A stretch of 64,000 nucleotides of DNA from positions 372,001 through 436,000 of the forward strand of contig NZ_CAJFCL010000004.1 of NCBI RefSeq assembly GCF_904063065.1, in the 5' to 3' direction. Below the pieces are notes generated by a model, which saw only the letters and a program-made list of their open reading frames with translations, was not told the origin of the DNA and did not search any database. The DNA is from Pseudomonas paraversuta (GTDB lineage Bacteria > Pseudomonadota > Gammaproteobacteria > Pseudomonadales > Pseudomonadaceae). Shown one piece after another: positions 37,323 to 47,305 of the stretch (its first letter is position 1; each line of letters starts with the position of its first letter). Made by a program: the position numbers and the translations under genes.

Positions 37323-38663
37323 ATGCACAGTGCTACCACTCTATTGCTGGTGTTGTTTTGTGCCATTGCTCTGATTGTTTTTCTGATCGTCAAAGTCCGC
37401 GTCCACGCCTTTCTGGCCCTGACTGCCGCCAGCTTTGTGGTGGGTATTGGTTCAGGCATGCCGCTGACGCAAATGGCTGCTTCCTATGAAAAAGGTGTCG
37501 GCGGCACGCTCGGGTTTCTGGCAACCATCATTGGTCTGGGCGGGATTCTCGGCAAGATGCTGGAAGAGTCAGGCGGCGCCGAGCGCATCGCTCAGACACT
37601 GCTCAAGGCCCTGGGTAAGGAGCGCGCCTCCTGGGCCATGATGCTCGTAGGATTCATAGCCGGCATCCCGGTGTTCTTTGAAGTGGGTTTTGTTCTGTTG
37701 ATTCCGTTGATCTATGTGGTCGCGAAAGAAACCAGAATCAATCTTTTGTACCTGGGCGTGCCCCTGGCCGTGTCGCTGATGGCCGTGCATTGCATGTTGC
37801 CGCCCCACCCGGCCGCGATGGCAATTACCGGGTTGCTGGGTGCCGATGTCGGCAAAGTGATTATCTATGGCCTGATTGTCGCCCTGCCGACCGCCATGAT
37901 CGCCGGACCGCTGTGGGTCAAGCTGGTCTGCAAGCGCGATGCGCCGGACTCTCAGGAAGCGTTTTTGAACGAACACTGCGATGACAGCAAAACCCGGGAG
38001 CTGCCAGGCCTTGGCCTGACCCTGCTGACCATTATGTTGCCCCTGCTGTTGATGGTGGGGAAAACCTTCGCTGCCGGGCTGCCCCACGACTCCATGGCAT
38101 TCAGCGTTATTTCATTTCTGGGCACTCCCCTGATCGCCCTGTCCATTGCCGTGGTGTTTGCCTATTGGTCGCTGGGCTTGCGCCGCGGGCTGAGCATGGC
38201 TGATCTGCTGGCTCACACCCAGAAGAGCTTCCCGCCTCTGGCCAGCATTCTGCTGATCATCGGTGCCGGCGGGGCCTTCAACGGCATTCTGGTGGACAGC
38301 GGCGTGGGTGACGCACTGTCCGCCACCCTGACCCAATTGAATATGAACCCCATCGTTCTGGCATGGCTGGTGGCCGGCCTGATGCACTTCGCCGTCGGTT
38401 CGGCAACGGTGGCCATGATCAGTGCGGCGGGCATGATCCTGCCCATGCTCGGTGCCCATCCCACGGTGAGCAAGGAAATCATCTGCGTAGCCATCGGCGC
38501 CGGTGCCATGGGCTGGACCCATGTCACGGACTCGGCCTTCTGGGTGGTCAAGGAGTACCTGGGGGTCTCGCTGACCGACGCACTGAAGATATTTACCACT
38601 GCCACGGTACTGGCCTCGTTGATCGCACTGGGCCTGACCCTGGTGCTGTCGCACTTTGTTTGA
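37323..38663 (+). CDS. dsdX: GntP-family D-serine transporter DsdX
   Basis: 446 residues with about 12 hydrophobic segments and the GntP signatures GGILGKMLEESGGAERIAQTL, GIPVFFEVGFVLLIPLIYVV and MLPPHPAA. The C-terminal half has GAGAMGWTHVTDSAFWVVKEY. GntP members move gluconate or D-serine; placement directly before dsdA makes D-serine the likely substrate. CAGGAG ribosome site before the ATG. Confidence 0.9.
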   Translation: MHSATTLLLVLFCAIALIVFLIVKVRVHAFLALTAASFVVGIGSGMPLTQMAASYEKGVGGTLGFLATIIGLGGILGKMLEESGGAERIAQTLLKALGKERASWAMMLVGFIAGIPVFFEVGFVLLIPLIYVVAKETRINLLYLGVPLAVSLMAVHCMLPPHPAAMAITGLLGADVGKVIIYGLIVALPTAMIAGPLWVKLVCKRDAPDSQEAFLNEHCDDSKTRELPGLGLTLLTIMLPLLLMVGKTFAAGLPHDSMAFSVISFLGTPLIALSIAVVFAYWSLGLRRGLSMADLLAHTQKSFPPLASILLIIGAGGAFNGILVDSGVGDALSATLTQLNMNPIVLAWLVAGLMHFAVGSATVAMISAAGMILPMLGAHPTVSKEIICVAIGAGAMGWTHVTDSAFWVVKEYLGVSLTDALKIFTTATVLASLIALGLTLVLSHFV

Positions 38664-38707
38664 TCCAACCCGAATTTTTCAGCCTTATTGTTTAAAGGGA
38701 CCACGTC

Positions 38708-40060
38708 ATGATTTTGGGAAAAAACCTTGAAAGCTGGTGTGCCAGCTACCCTCTGATTCGCGATCTGGTCGCGCTGCAAGAAACCACCTGGTTCAATCCC
38801 GGCGTGGCCCCGGTCGCCCAGGCCATTGGCGATGTGGGACTGACCGAAGCCGATGTCGCCGATGCCAGCGCCCGGCTCACGCGATTTGCTTCTTACCTGC
38901 GCCAGGCGTTCCCGGAAACGGCCAGCAGTGGCGGGATTATCGAGTCGGACATTGTGCCGGTGAGCCATCTGCAGCAACTGCTCGGCGAGCGCTACAACCA
39001 GGTATTGACGGGCTCGCTGTGGCTCAAGCGCGACAGCCATCTGCCCATCTCGGGTTCGATCAAGGCGCGCGGCGGGATCTATGAAGTGCTCAAGCATGCC
39101 GAAGATCTGGCACTGGCCGAGAATTTCCTGACCCTCGAAGACGACTACGCGGTGCTGCACAGCGACAAGGCCCGGGCGTTTTTCGGGCAGTACAAAATAG
39201 CCGTCGGCTCCACCGGAAACCTCGGCATGTCGATCGGGATCATGGGCGCAGCCCTGGGCTTCCAGGTCACCGTGCACATGTCGGCCGATGCCCGCCAATG
39301 GAAGAAAGACAAATTGCGCGCTCACGGCGTAACCGTCATCGAATACGCCAGCGATTACAGCGTGGCCGTGGCCCAGGGCCGTGAACAGGCAGAGGCCGAC
39401 CCGGCCTGCCATTTCGTCGACGATGAAAACTCGGTCAATCTGTTTCTGGGTTACGCCGTCGCCGCCGAGCGTCTGAAGCAACAATTGGCAGCAGCGCAAA
39501 TTACCGTGGATGCGCAACATCCGCTGTTTGTGTATTTGCCCTGTGGCGTGGGCGGCGCACCGGGTGGTGTGGCTTTCGGCCTGAAGCTGGCGTTCGGTGA
39601 TGCCGTGCACTGCATCTTCGCCGAACCCACCCATTCACCCTGCATGATGCTGGGCGTCTATACCGGCCTGCACGATGAAGTAAGCGTGCAAGACTTCGGC
39701 ATTGATAACGTAACCGCTGCAGACGGCCTGGCGGTTGGCCGCGCTTCCGGCTTTGTGGGCAAGGCCATGCAGCGCCTGCTTGATGGCTTTTACACCGTCA
39801 GCGATGAAGAAATGTACAGCCTGCTGGCACTGATGGAGCGCAGCGAAGGTCTGCGCCTTGAGCCCTCCGCGCTCGCCGGCGTACCCGGGATTGCCAGGGT
39901 GCAGGCCGATCAGCAGGGCTACCTGGCCCGCGCAGGCCTGGACGCCCATGCCATGGCCAACGCCACTCACTTGATCTGGGCTACGGGCGGCAACATGGTG
40001 CCTGGCGACGAGATGGACGCTTATCTGGGCAAGGGCCGTGAATTGCTCGCCAGGGGCTGA
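38708..40060 (+). CDS. dsdA: D-serine ammonia-lyase DsdA
   Basis: 450 residues, normal length. It converts D-serine to pyruvate and ammonia with PLP. The PLP Lys is in [15 protein letters not shown] (about residue 118), the phosphate loop reads [11 protein letters not shown], and [16 protein letters not shown] is the glycine-rich region of the fold type II family. It follows dsdX by 44 bases. It detoxifies or consumes D-serine. Confidence 0.96.
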   Translation: MILGKNLESWCASYPLIRDLVALQETTWFNPGVAPVAQAIGDVGLTEADVADASARLTRFASYLRQAFPETASSGGIIESDIVPVSHLQQLLGERYNQVLTGSLWLKRDSHLPISGSIKARGGIYEVLKHAEDLALAENFLTLEDDYAVLHSDKARAFFGQYKIAVGSTGNLGMSIGIMGAALGFQVTVHMSADARQWKKDKLRAHGVTVIEYASDYSVAVAQGREQAEADPACHFVDDENSVNLFLGYAVAAERLKQQLAAAQITVDAQHPLFVYLPCGVGGAPGGVAFGLKLAFGDAVHCIFAEPTHSPCMMLGVYTGLHDEVSVQDFGIDNVTAADGLAVGRASGFVGKAMQRLLDGFYTVSDEEMYSLLALMERSEGLRLEPSALAGVPGIARVQADQQGYLARAGLDAHAMANATHLIWATGGNMVPGDEMDAYLGKGRELLARG

Positions 40061-40160
40061 TCCTGCCCGCTGACTCAAAGGCTGGACCGGATGTGGCAAA
40101 ATGCACCCATTGCCACATCCGGCAAGCCTTACCGGTCTTTTGGCTTGAGGGGAAACAGCC

Positions 40161-41111
40161 GTGCTCAACCTTCCGCCCCGCATCAGTTCCAGACTCAACA
40201 GCAGCCAGTTCGCCAATTTGCATACGTTTCTGGTTGCCGCACGCCATCTGAGCTTCGCCCGCGCCGCAGAGGAACTGTGCCTGACCGCCAGTGCCGTCAG
40301 CCACCGTATCAGCCGGCTGGAAACAGCCCTGAACATGAAGCTGTTCCAGCGCCTGACCCGCCAGGTCAGTCTGACCGACGAAGGCGAACGCATCTTCGAA
40401 ATACTGCAGAACGCGATGGGCGAACTGTCCGAGGCCCTTGAACAATCGTCACAGGCAGAAATTGCCGGCTCCATTGCGCTTTATGTCCGGCCTTCGGTCG
40501 CCCAATGCTGGCTGGTGCCCAGACTGGCCGATTTCGTCGAGCGTTACCCGCTGGTCTCACTGGATCTGCGGGTGGGCAATGACAATGTCGACTTCCGCAC
40601 CCGCAAAATTGATCTGGCCCTGTATTACGCCAACGGTGAATTTCCCGGCCTGACCAGTCACCGCCTGATGCAGGAACGTCTGGCCCCGGTATGCAGCCCG
40701 CAATACGCGCAACGCCACGGCCTGCTGCAAAGCCCGGAGAACTTGAGACACTGCACGACCCTGCACGACTCCCTGGCCTGGGATCATGCCGCCTTCGATG
40801 CCGAGTGGACGTTGTGGGCCGAACAACACAACATGCTCGCAGCCCTGCCCAAGCGAACCCTGACCTTCGATCGCTCCGACCTGAGCGTGACCGCAGCCAT
40901 GAACCACGCCGGCATCGCCATCGGCCGCCAGCAGCTGGTCCAAAAACGCGTTGATCGTGGCGAACTGGTGCTGCCCTTCGCCGACTTCAGCGTGTGCGGC
41001 CACTACGATTATTATCTGGTTCACCCTCCCCTCAGCACCCTCCCCAAGCGCTTGCTGGTGTTTATGAACTGGCTCAAAGAATGTGCGCGGCAGTCATCGC
41101 CACCACTCTGA
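40161..41111 (+). CDS. dsdC: LysR-family regulator of D-serine genes DsdC
   Basis: 316 residues, GTG start with GGGGAAA upstream. The LysR HTH reads FANLHTFLVAARHLSFARAA..LTASAVSHRISRLE. The effector domain contains GSIALYVRPSVAQCWLVPRL, and the end FADFSVCGHYDYYLVHPP fits the DsdC/GcvA-like branch. It lies downstream of dsdA in the same direction, whereas E. coli dsdC is divergent from dsdXA, so it may also be autoregulated within the transcript. Confidence 0.9.
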   Translation: MLNLPPRISSRLNSSQFANLHTFLVAARHLSFARAAEELCLTASAVSHRISRLETALNMKLFQRLTRQVSLTDEGERIFEILQNAMGELSEALEQSSQAEIAGSIALYVRPSVAQCWLVPRLADFVERYPLVSLDLRVGNDNVDFRTRKIDLALYYANGEFPGLTSHRLMQERLAPVCSPQYAQRHGLLQSPENLRHCTTLHDSLAWDHAAFDAEWTLWAEQHNMLAALPKRTLTFDRSDLSVTAAMNHAGIAIGRQQLVQKRVDRGELVLPFADFSVCGHYDYYLVHPPLSTLPKRLLVFMNWLKECARQSSPPL

Positions 41112-41251
41112 CCCGCGCGCCGGGCTCGCGCATCATGGCGCCCGTCCTGAATCGAAGGACGCCGGGCCGCTGTCTGCAAGCGCCGCCACACAGCGACCCG
41201 ATCCATCCCGTCAAAAACGCCCTTGCATAAACAGCGTGCCATCACGACAAT

Positions 41252-41270
41252 GCGATCGATTACCATTTAC
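41252..41270. promoter_or_regulatory. Possible Fur box before the ECF sigma gene
   Basis: On the minus strand gtaaatggtaatcgatcgc agrees with the classical 19-base Fur consensus at 12 positions by hand alignment. It ends 17 bases before the sigma factor ATG, where iron control would be expected for a FecI-type gene. Confidence 0.45.
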
Positions 41271-41287
41271 TCACTGGTGGCATTCTC

Positions 41288-41788
41288 ATGTCGGCGCTCG
41301 ATCGCTCAGCTCTTCATCAGTTGTACAACGACCACAACAGTTGGTTGAAGGGCTGGTTGCGCGTGCGCTTAGGCAATGCTGCCGACGCCTCTGATCTGGC
41401 TCAGGATACGTTCCTGCGGGTCATGACCGCTCGTAACGCGGCCCCGATTCGCGAACCACGAGGCTACCTGTGTGCCATCGCACGTTCACTTTTGATTGAT
41501 AAATCTCGCCGGCGCACCATTGAGCAGGCTTACCTTCACGCGCTGTCGCAAAGGCCGGAGCCCATGGATGTTTCACCAGAGATCCGTTTGTCGATCATCG
41601 AAATGCTGGTCTCCATCGATCGCCTGCTCGATGAACTGGGTGCCCGTACCCGGGAGATTTTCCTCGCGGTCCAGCTTGAGGGATTGACCTATGTAGCCGC
41701 GGCCGAACGGTTCGGTGTGTCGGTCACGACGGTGAAAAATCATTTGATTCGCGCCATGACCCGGTGCCTGTTGCTGGTTGATAACTGA
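41288..41788 (+). CDS. FecI-type ECF sigma factor
   Basis: 166 residues with region 2 (LRVRLGNAADASDLAQDTFLR) and region 4 (TREIFLAVQLEGLTYVAAAERFGVSV..VKNHL). Linker and length match iron-starvation sigma factors such as FecI. It probably directs transcription of the TonB receptor at 42848. Its stop overlaps the fecR-like ATG (TGATG). Confidence 0.95.
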   Translation: MSALDRSALHQLYNDHNSWLKGWLRVRLGNAADASDLAQDTFLRVMTARNAAPIREPRGYLCAIARSLLIDKSRRRTIEQAYLHALSQRPEPMDVSPEIRLSIIEMLVSIDRLLDELGARTREIFLAVQLEGLTYVAAAERFGVSVTTVKNHLIRAMTRCLLLVDN

Positions 41789-42735
41789 TGAGCGTTAGCC
41801 TGGACCTGAAAACACTTGAGGCTGCCGCCACGTGGTACGTGCAGCTCAATGACGGTGAACTCAGCGAAGCCAGGATCCGTGCCTGGCAAGTGTGGATGCA
41901 ATCCGGTCCACAGAACGCGGCAGCCTGGGCCCGGGTCGAGAAGCTCCAGCAGCAATGGGCCCTGATACCCCGCCGGGCAGCCTTGTCCAGCCTCGGTGCA
42001 GCCAGTACGCAACGCCGCGATGTATTGAAAATACTTGGCCTGCTGCTGGCCACCGGCGCCTGTTCATGGCTGGCCGTTGAACAATTGCCCTACCGCCCGA
42101 TGCTGGCTCAGCAACGCACGGGCTTGGGCGAACGTCGCTCACTGCAACTGGAAGATGGCTCGCAACTGCAGCTGAACGCGGACACGGCGCTGGATATCCG
42201 CTTCGACGCAGAGCAACGGCTTATCCAGCTGTTGCGTGGCGAAATTCTGATCGAGACCGCCAGGGACCCCGCACGGCGTCCATTCATCGTGGATACCGGC
42301 GAAGGGCGCGTGCGGGCACTTGGCACCCGGTTCAGCGTCCGCCAATTGGCCGGGCGCACGCGAGTCGGGGTGCTGCAAGCCGCGGTACAGGTCTGTGCAA
42401 ACCGGCATCCCGATCGGGTCGTGCGGCTGGAGGCAGGCCAGCAAGTCTCGTTTGACCGCGATGCGGTGGATGACATTCACCTTTTACCCGCCGGCTCGAC
42501 CGCGTGGGTACAAGGCATGCTGAGTGTCGACAACTGGCGCCTGGGCGACTTTATCGAGGAGCTGGACCGCTATCGGCCGGGTGTTGTGCGCTGTGCGCCA
42601 GGGGTGCAGAACTTGAACATATCAGGCGCTTTTCGTCTCGATGACACGCAAACAGTGCTGGATAACCTGAGCAAAACCCTGCCGGTGAAGGTTCGCTACC
42701 TGACCCGCTACTGGGCAAGTATCGAACCGGCATAA
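41788..42735 (+). CDS. FecR-type anti-sigma/sigma regulator
   Basis: 315 residues. The N-terminal cytoplasmic part has WYVQLNDGELSEARIRAWQVW and AWARVEKLQQQW, as in FecR. One hydrophobic segment follows (VLKILGLLLATGACSWLAVE), then a periplasmic FecR domain with GERRSLQLEDGSQLQLNADTA and GEILIETARDP. It relays receptor occupancy from the TonB receptor signalling domain to the sigma factor. Confidence 0.95.
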   Translation: MSVSLDLKTLEAAATWYVQLNDGELSEARIRAWQVWMQSGPQNAAAWARVEKLQQQWALIPRRAALSSLGAASTQRRDVLKILGLLLATGACSWLAVEQLPYRPMLAQQRTGLGERRSLQLEDGSQLQLNADTALDIRFDAEQRLIQLLRGEILIETARDPARRPFIVDTGEGRVRALGTRFSVRQLAGRTRVGVLQAAVQVCANRHPDRVVRLEAGQQVSFDRDAVDDIHLLPAGSTAWVQGMLSVDNWRLGDFIEELDRYRPGVVRCAPGVQNLNISGAFRLDDTQTVLDNLSKTLPVKVRYLTRYWASIEPA

Positions 42736-42847
42736 GCCCGGCGACAAATGACTGGACGGTTAACCTTGCTGATTTCGATTCTCATCCGTCAATGACATAA
42801 GCCGCGATCGCAGCGAGTTTCTGACATGACAACGCAAGGATCCCCGA

Positions 42848-45286
42848 ATGCCCCTGCTCGCCCCCACCCCCACAACTAAAATAACCCGCGCTGTTCGCCT
42901 GGCGGTGTTTGGCGTAACCCTTGCCAGCCTGTCCGGCCTGGCGCTGGTGCCCACCCGGGTTTGTGCCCAGAGCCAGGCGACGTACCAGATCAGCGCCGGC
43001 CCGCTGGGTAGCGCCCTTACCCAATTTGGCATACAGGCGGGGGTCACGATTTCGTTCGATCCCAAACAGACCGGCCACCTCAATAGCGCCGGCCTGCAGG
43101 GCCAATACAGCGTCGATGAAGGCCTGCAACGGTTGCTCGCCAACAGCGGGTTGCAAGCAGAGCGCCAGAGTAACGGAGGCTATGTACTGGTCGCCGGCAG
43201 CCCTGAAACGGCACTGGAACTGGGGGCGACTCAAGTTTCCACCAACCAGCTGGGCACTGTTACCGAAGGCACCGGTTCTTACACGCCGGGCTACATCGCC
43301 ACCGCCACCCGCATGGTGCTCAAGCCCCGGGAGACGCCGCAATCGATCAGCGTGATCACCCGTCAGCACATGGATGACTTCGCGCTCGACAATGTCGACG
43401 ACGTGATGCGCCACACACCGGGCATTACCGTATCGGCCTACGACACTGACCGCACCAACTACTACTCCCGCGGTTTTTCGATCAACAACTTCCAGTACGA
43501 CGGCATTCCCTCTGCCGTGCGCAACGTCGCCTATTCAGCGGGCAACACCCTGAGCGACATGGCGATCTATGACCGTATCGAGGTGCTCAAGGGCGCTTCA
43601 GGCCTGCTCAGCGGAGCAGGTTCGCTGGGTGGCACCATCAACCTGGTACGCAAGAAGCCGACCAGCGATTTTCACGGCCATATCACCACGGGAGCAGGCT
43701 CCTGGAACAATTACCGCATTGAAGCGGACGTCAGTGGCCCCTTGACTGAATCCGGTAATGTGCGCGGGCGCGCAGTGGCGGCCTATCAGGACCGACAGTC
43801 GTATATCGACCGCTACTCGAATCAGAGCTCGGTGTTCTACGGCATCCTCGAAGTCGACCTGTCGCCCGACACATTGCTGACCGTGGGCGCCGACTACCAA
43901 GACAATAAACCCCAGGGTTCGACCTGGTCAGGCAGCTTTCCGCTCTACAACTATGCGGGTGAGATCAACAGTGCCAAGCGTTCCTTCAGCAACGCCACCG
44001 ACTGGAGCAGCTGGCAGCAATACACCCGCACCGTCTTCGCCACCCTGGAACAGGATCTGGGCAGTGGCTGGGTAGGCAAGTTGCAGCTGGACCACAAGCT
44101 CAATGGCTACGATGCGCAGTTGGGAGCCATCCAGTTCGACCAGCCCGCGGCTGACGGCACCGCCAAAATCAACGCCCAACGTTACAAGGGCGAAACCACC
44201 AGCGACGCAGCCGATCTGTATGTCAGCGGCCCCTACGAATTTCTGGGCCGTGAACACGAACTGGTGCTGGGCGGCTCGATCAGTACCGCGAACTGGAAAG
44301 GCAAAGGTTACTGGGACGTGACATTCGGCACGCCGAACATTGTCGATTACTTCAACTGGAACGGGCACCTGGCCAAACCCGACTGGGGCAATGCGTCGCA
44401 AATCAGCGATGACACCGTGCGCCAGACGGGCATATACGCGACCACGCGCCTTAACCTTACCGATGAGCTGAAACTCTTTGTGGGCGGGCGGGTAGTCGAC
44501 TACACACTGACGGGCACCACCAACACTTACCGCGAGTCGGGGCGCCTGATTCCCTACGCAGGCCTCACCTACGACCTCACCGACTTCCTGACCGCGTATG
44601 CCAGCTACACCGATGTGTTCATGCCCCAGGAGTTCTACAACCTGGACCGCCACAGCAAGATGCTTGACCCGGACCAGGGCGAGAACTATGAAGTCGGGCT
44701 CAAGAGCGAGTTTTTCGATGGCCGCCTGAATGCCAGCCTGGCGTATTTCGAGGTCAAGGAAAGCAATCGCCCCATCCCCGACGATGCCTGGAACAACCTG
44801 TCACCCACTCCGCCCAACTACGCCTTCAAGGGCACAGCCGCGAGAACCAAGGGCTACGAGCTGGAAATATCCGGAGAGCTGAGCCCTGGCTGGAGCCTGC
44901 AGGCCGGGTACACCCACAAGGTGGTGCGCGATGACAGCGGTAAAAAGATTTCGACCTTTGAACCCGAGGATCAACTGAGCTTCTACACCATCTACAAACT
45001 CAAGGGCGACCTGAACAAAGTCTCGGTGGGCGGTGGCGCACGCTGGCAGAGCACTGCCTGGCAAGAGATGTACAACAGCCCCAAGGACAGATACGAAGAT
45101 TTTTCGCAGAAACCCTACTGGGTGGTGGATCTGATGACCCGTTATCAATTCACTGAAAACCTGTCGACCACCCTCAACGTCAACAACGTTTTCGACAAGT
45201 ATTACTACACCAACATCGGGTTCTATAACTCTGCGATTTATGGTGAACCGCGCAACTTCATGCTGACCACGCGCTGGGACTTCTGA
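42848..45286 (+). CDS. TonB-dependent siderophore receptor with signalling domain
   Basis: 812 residues. After an N-terminal leader comes an STN domain (about 45-125: YQISAGPLGSALTQFGIQAG...SVDEGLQRLLANSGL) used for surface signalling with FecR. The plug contains RETPQSISVITRQHMDDF and IEVLKGASGLLSGAGSLGG. The barrel ends in EPRNFMLTTRWDF with a terminal Phe. It resembles FpvA/FoxA-type receptors for ferric hydroxamate or pyoverdine-like siderophores; the ligand is not clear. It follows fecR by 112 bases, a standard FecIRA arrangement. Confidence 0.93.
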   Translation: MPLLAPTPTTKITRAVRLAVFGVTLASLSGLALVPTRVCAQSQATYQISAGPLGSALTQFGIQAGVTISFDPKQTGHLNSAGLQGQYSVDEGLQRLLANSGLQAERQSNGGYVLVAGSPETALELGATQVSTNQLGTVTEGTGSYTPGYIATATRMVLKPRETPQSISVITRQHMDDFALDNVDDVMRHTPGITVSAYDTDRTNYYSRGFSINNFQYDGIPSAVRNVAYSAGNTLSDMAIYDRIEVLKGASGLLSGAGSLGGTINLVRKKPTSDFHGHITTGAGSWNNYRIEADVSGPLTESGNVRGRAVAAYQDRQSYIDRYSNQSSVFYGILEVDLSPDTLLTVGADYQDNKPQGSTWSGSFPLYNYAGEINSAKRSFSNATDWSSWQQYTRTVFATLEQDLGSGWVGKLQLDHKLNGYDAQLGAIQFDQPAADGTAKINAQRYKGETTSDAADLYVSGPYEFLGREHELVLGGSISTANWKGKGYWDVTFGTPNIVDYFNWNGHLAKPDWGNASQISDDTVRQTGIYATTRLNLTDELKLFVGGRVVDYTLTGTTNTYRESGRLIPYAGLTYDLTDFLTAYASYTDVFMPQEFYNLDRHSKMLDPDQGENYEVGLKSEFFDGRLNASLAYFEVKESNRPIPDDAWNNLSPTPPNYAFKGTAARTKGYELEISGELSPGWSLQAGYTHKVVRDDSGKKISTFEPEDQLSFYTIYKLKGDLNKVSVGGGARWQSTAWQEMYNSPKDRYEDFSQKPYWVVDLMTRYQFTENLSTTLNVNNVFDKYYYTNIGFYNSAIYGEPRNFMLTTRWDF

Positions 45287-45298
45287 CCCCAATGCGTC

Positions 45299-45382
45299 TG
45301 CAGGAGCGAGCTTGCCTTGCGACAGGTGCCAACGACAATCTGTGTGTCGTTGAGAACACCGCGAGGCACGCTCGCTCCTGCA
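45299..45382. repeat. REP element pair after the TonB receptor
   Basis: tgcaggagcgagcttgcc at one end and gcgaggcacgctcgctcctg at the other form a stem with a longer loop that itself holds aacgacaatctg/tgtcgtt. Same class as the REP at 3746. Confidence 0.8.
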
Positions 45383-45453
45383 ATTTGTGGGTTGAGGAAG
45401 AAAACACGACCCATCGTTTCAAATTACACAACTATCGTATCGAATCCGGCCTC

Positions 45454-45591
45454 ATGAACAAATTCCATATCAATATTGCCGAGTCTGATCAACCACGTAC
45501 TGTTTTGCTGATAAACAATGGCACTGTAATTCTTCGGCAAAGCATTGCCCCCGCCAAGCGCGACCTTACTTATACAATCAATGGCGAATAG
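45454..45591 (+). CDS. Possible small protein, 45 residues
   Basis: An open frame starting MNKFHINIAESDQPRTVLL and ending TYTINGE. The composition looks protein-like (alternating hydrophobic strand pattern VLLINNGTVILRQSI), but no strong ribosome site is seen and I recognise no family. It sits between the receptor REP and the terminator before oprD. It could be a HemP-like small iron protein by position only; the usual HemP C-terminal Leu-Thr-Lys ending is absent. Confidence 0.3.
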   Translation: MNKFHINIAESDQPRTVLLINNGTVILRQSIAPAKRDLTYTINGE

Positions 45592-45694
45592 GTTTTTTAC
45601 AACATCTGTACACGGCCCCCAAAAAAGCAGGAAACCTTTCCTCTCGTTGTGGGGGGGTCAAGACTCGACACGCACAATAACTCACGCTGAAACT

Positions 45695-45737
45695 AAAACG
45701 CCCCGAACATCAGGACCTGATGTTCGGGGCGTTTCTT
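45695..45737. terminator. Bidirectional terminator between receptor region and oprD
   Basis: aaacgccccgaacatcagg and its exact complement cctgatgttcggggcgttt form a 19-pair stem with A and T runs at the ends. It lies 37 bases beyond the oprD stop. Confidence 0.92.
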
Positions 45738-45773
45738 GTTCAGATGTCCGGCCTGTTCAGCAGACCGGTGGCA

Positions 45774-47057
45774 TCAGAAAATGCTGATCGGGTAATCAAC
45801 AAATACCCGTACTTCGTTACCGCCGACGTTGTAGTCGCTGGCGTTGTTCGACACACGCAACCACGAACCGCGCAGACGCACGCTCAGGTCCTTGACCGGG
45901 CCGCTTTGTACGACGTACTTGGCCTGGTTGAAGATTTCACGCTCGGTACCACGGCCACGGTCGGAACCGTCGTCGATGTTGGTGCCGCGCACGTAGGCGA
46001 TGTTGTAGGTCAGGCCTGGAATGCCAACGGCACCGAAGTCGAAACCATAACCCAGCTGCCACGAACGTTCGTCCTTGGCGTTGAAGTCGGACCAGTAGGA
46101 GTTGGCCAGCAGGATGGTGTTGCCGCCATCGCCCACGCCGCCTGCATTGCGGTAGCCGCCATACGGGTAGCCGATTTCGCCGGTGCTGCTCTGGTAAGCC
46201 AGGGTCAGGGTGTGTGCGCCAAACGCGTAGGTGGTCGCCAGGCTCCAGATCTTGTTGTCCTGACCGTCTACTTTCAGCACGTCGCGAGCGTAGTCCTCTT
46301 TGACGTGGGTACGGTAGCCGTTGAAGTCAAACGTCAGGGACTGTTTGTCTTGCAGCGGCATGACGTAGTTAACACCCACGTACTGCTTGTTCAGCTCGTC
46401 TTCCATCTGCGAGCCGTACAGCGAAGCCGACAGGTTGTCGGTGAACTTGTAGCTACCGCCGAACACATTGATGCTTTTCAGGTCGCCGCTGTCTCGTGCG
46501 TCAGCGCTTTTACGCGATTCGGCGGTGAAACGGCCGACGTTGAGCTCAAGGCCGTTGATTTCCTTGGAGGTCAACAGGGTACCGGTGAAGCTCTCTGGCA
46601 TCAGACGCGAGTTGTCGTACATCAGTACCGGCAGAGCAGGCATCTGGTCGCCGTACTTGAGCACAGTGTTGGACACCCGGAACTTCACTGCAGCGCCAGC
46701 CTTGGAGATATCGTCAGCGGCTTTGCCGTCGGCACCCTGCTTGAAGAAGTCGATGCCGCCTGCGCCGCTTTTGCCACGGCCGCCATCCAGACGCAGTGCG
46801 TAAATGCCGAAGGCATCCACACCCACACCCACTGTGCCCTGGGTGAAGCCCGAGCTGAACGTGCCGAGGAAGCCCTGGCCCCATTCAGCCTTGTCCTGTT
46901 TATGGTTTTTGTAGTCACGGCTGATGTAGGCGTTGCGCGCCAGTACATTCAGGTGGCTGTCTTCTACAAAACCTTTTGCATCAGCTTGATCGTTAGCCAT
47001 GGCCTGGGTAGCAGTAAGTACGCCCAACGCGAGCAGGCCTATCCGTTTGTTCAACAT
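45774..47057 (-). CDS. OprD-family outer-membrane porin
   Basis: 427 residues with a signal peptide (MLNKRIGLLALGVLTATQAMA). The mature protein has OprD signatures near the start (GFVEDSHLNVLARNAYISRD, EWGQGFLGTFSSGFTQGTVG) and GVDAFGIYALRLDGG. The end is VFVDYPISIF with terminal Phe. OprD-type channels admit basic amino acids, dipeptides or aromatic acids; the exact substrate is not known. An in-frame upstream extension is ignored because the MLNKRIGLL start gives a clean signal peptide. Terminators lie on both sides. Confidence 0.93.
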   Translation of the reverse strand: MLNKRIGLLALGVLTATQAMANDQADAKGFVEDSHLNVLARNAYISRDYKNHKQDKAEWGQGFLGTFSSGFTQGTVGVGVDAFGIYALRLDGGRGKSGAGGIDFFKQGADGKAADDISKAGAAVKFRVSNTVLKYGDQMPALPVLMYDNSRLMPESFTGTLLTSKEINGLELNVGRFTAESRKSADARDSGDLKSINVFGGSYKFTDNLSASLYGSQMEDELNKQYVGVNYVMPLQDKQSLTFDFNGYRTHVKEDYARDVLKVDGQDNKIWSLATTYAFGAHTLTLAYQSSTGEIGYPYGGYRNAGGVGDGGNTILLANSYWSDFNAKDERSWQLGYGFDFGAVGIPGLTYNIAYVRGTNIDDGSDRGRGTEREIFNQAKYVVQSGPVKDLSVRLRGSWLRVSNNASDYNVGGNEVRVFVDYPISIF

Positions 47058-47137
47058 ATTATTTTCCTTATTTCTGAATACGAAGCGCGCTGTGGGTATC
47101 AAGCTGAAACATTGAGTGGTGGTTGCTTCACATAAAC

Positions 47138-47173
47138 AAAAAAGACCCGCGCGAAGACTCGTGCGGGTCTTTC
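47138..47173 (-). terminator. Terminator downstream of the DsbA-family gene
   Basis: On the minus strand, aaagacccgc and gcgggtctttttt enclose a short loop and end in T. It lies about 130 bases past the stop at 47306 and before the oprD leader, insulating oprD. Confidence 0.8.
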
Positions 47174-47305
47174 GAAAAGTTGGTGTATGGCTAGTCGCCA
47201 CAGGCGTTGGCGGGAATCCTATCCGGCGTGAAGGTAAAGTGTCAATTTCGTGAAAAATTTGTTAATTGCCAAAGTTTTCCTGAAGTTTGTCCAAGACGTC
47301 AGCAA

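Noticed and set aside
38213..39634. 473-codon frame antisense to dsdX/dsdA
   Set aside because: Covers two clear genes on the other strand and reads as His/Gln/Arg-rich shadow sequence.
42736..42847. Search for a Fur site directly before the signalling TonB receptor
   Set aside because: No acceptable match seen; control by the adjacent ECF sigma factor is more likely.
45292..45453. Upstream extension of the 45-residue frame
   Set aside because: It reads through a REP palindrome and has no protein-like sequence.
45720..47135. 471-codon open frame antisense to the OprD porin
   Set aside because: High-GC shadow of a well-supported porin gene; the protein text shows no family pattern and no ribosome site.
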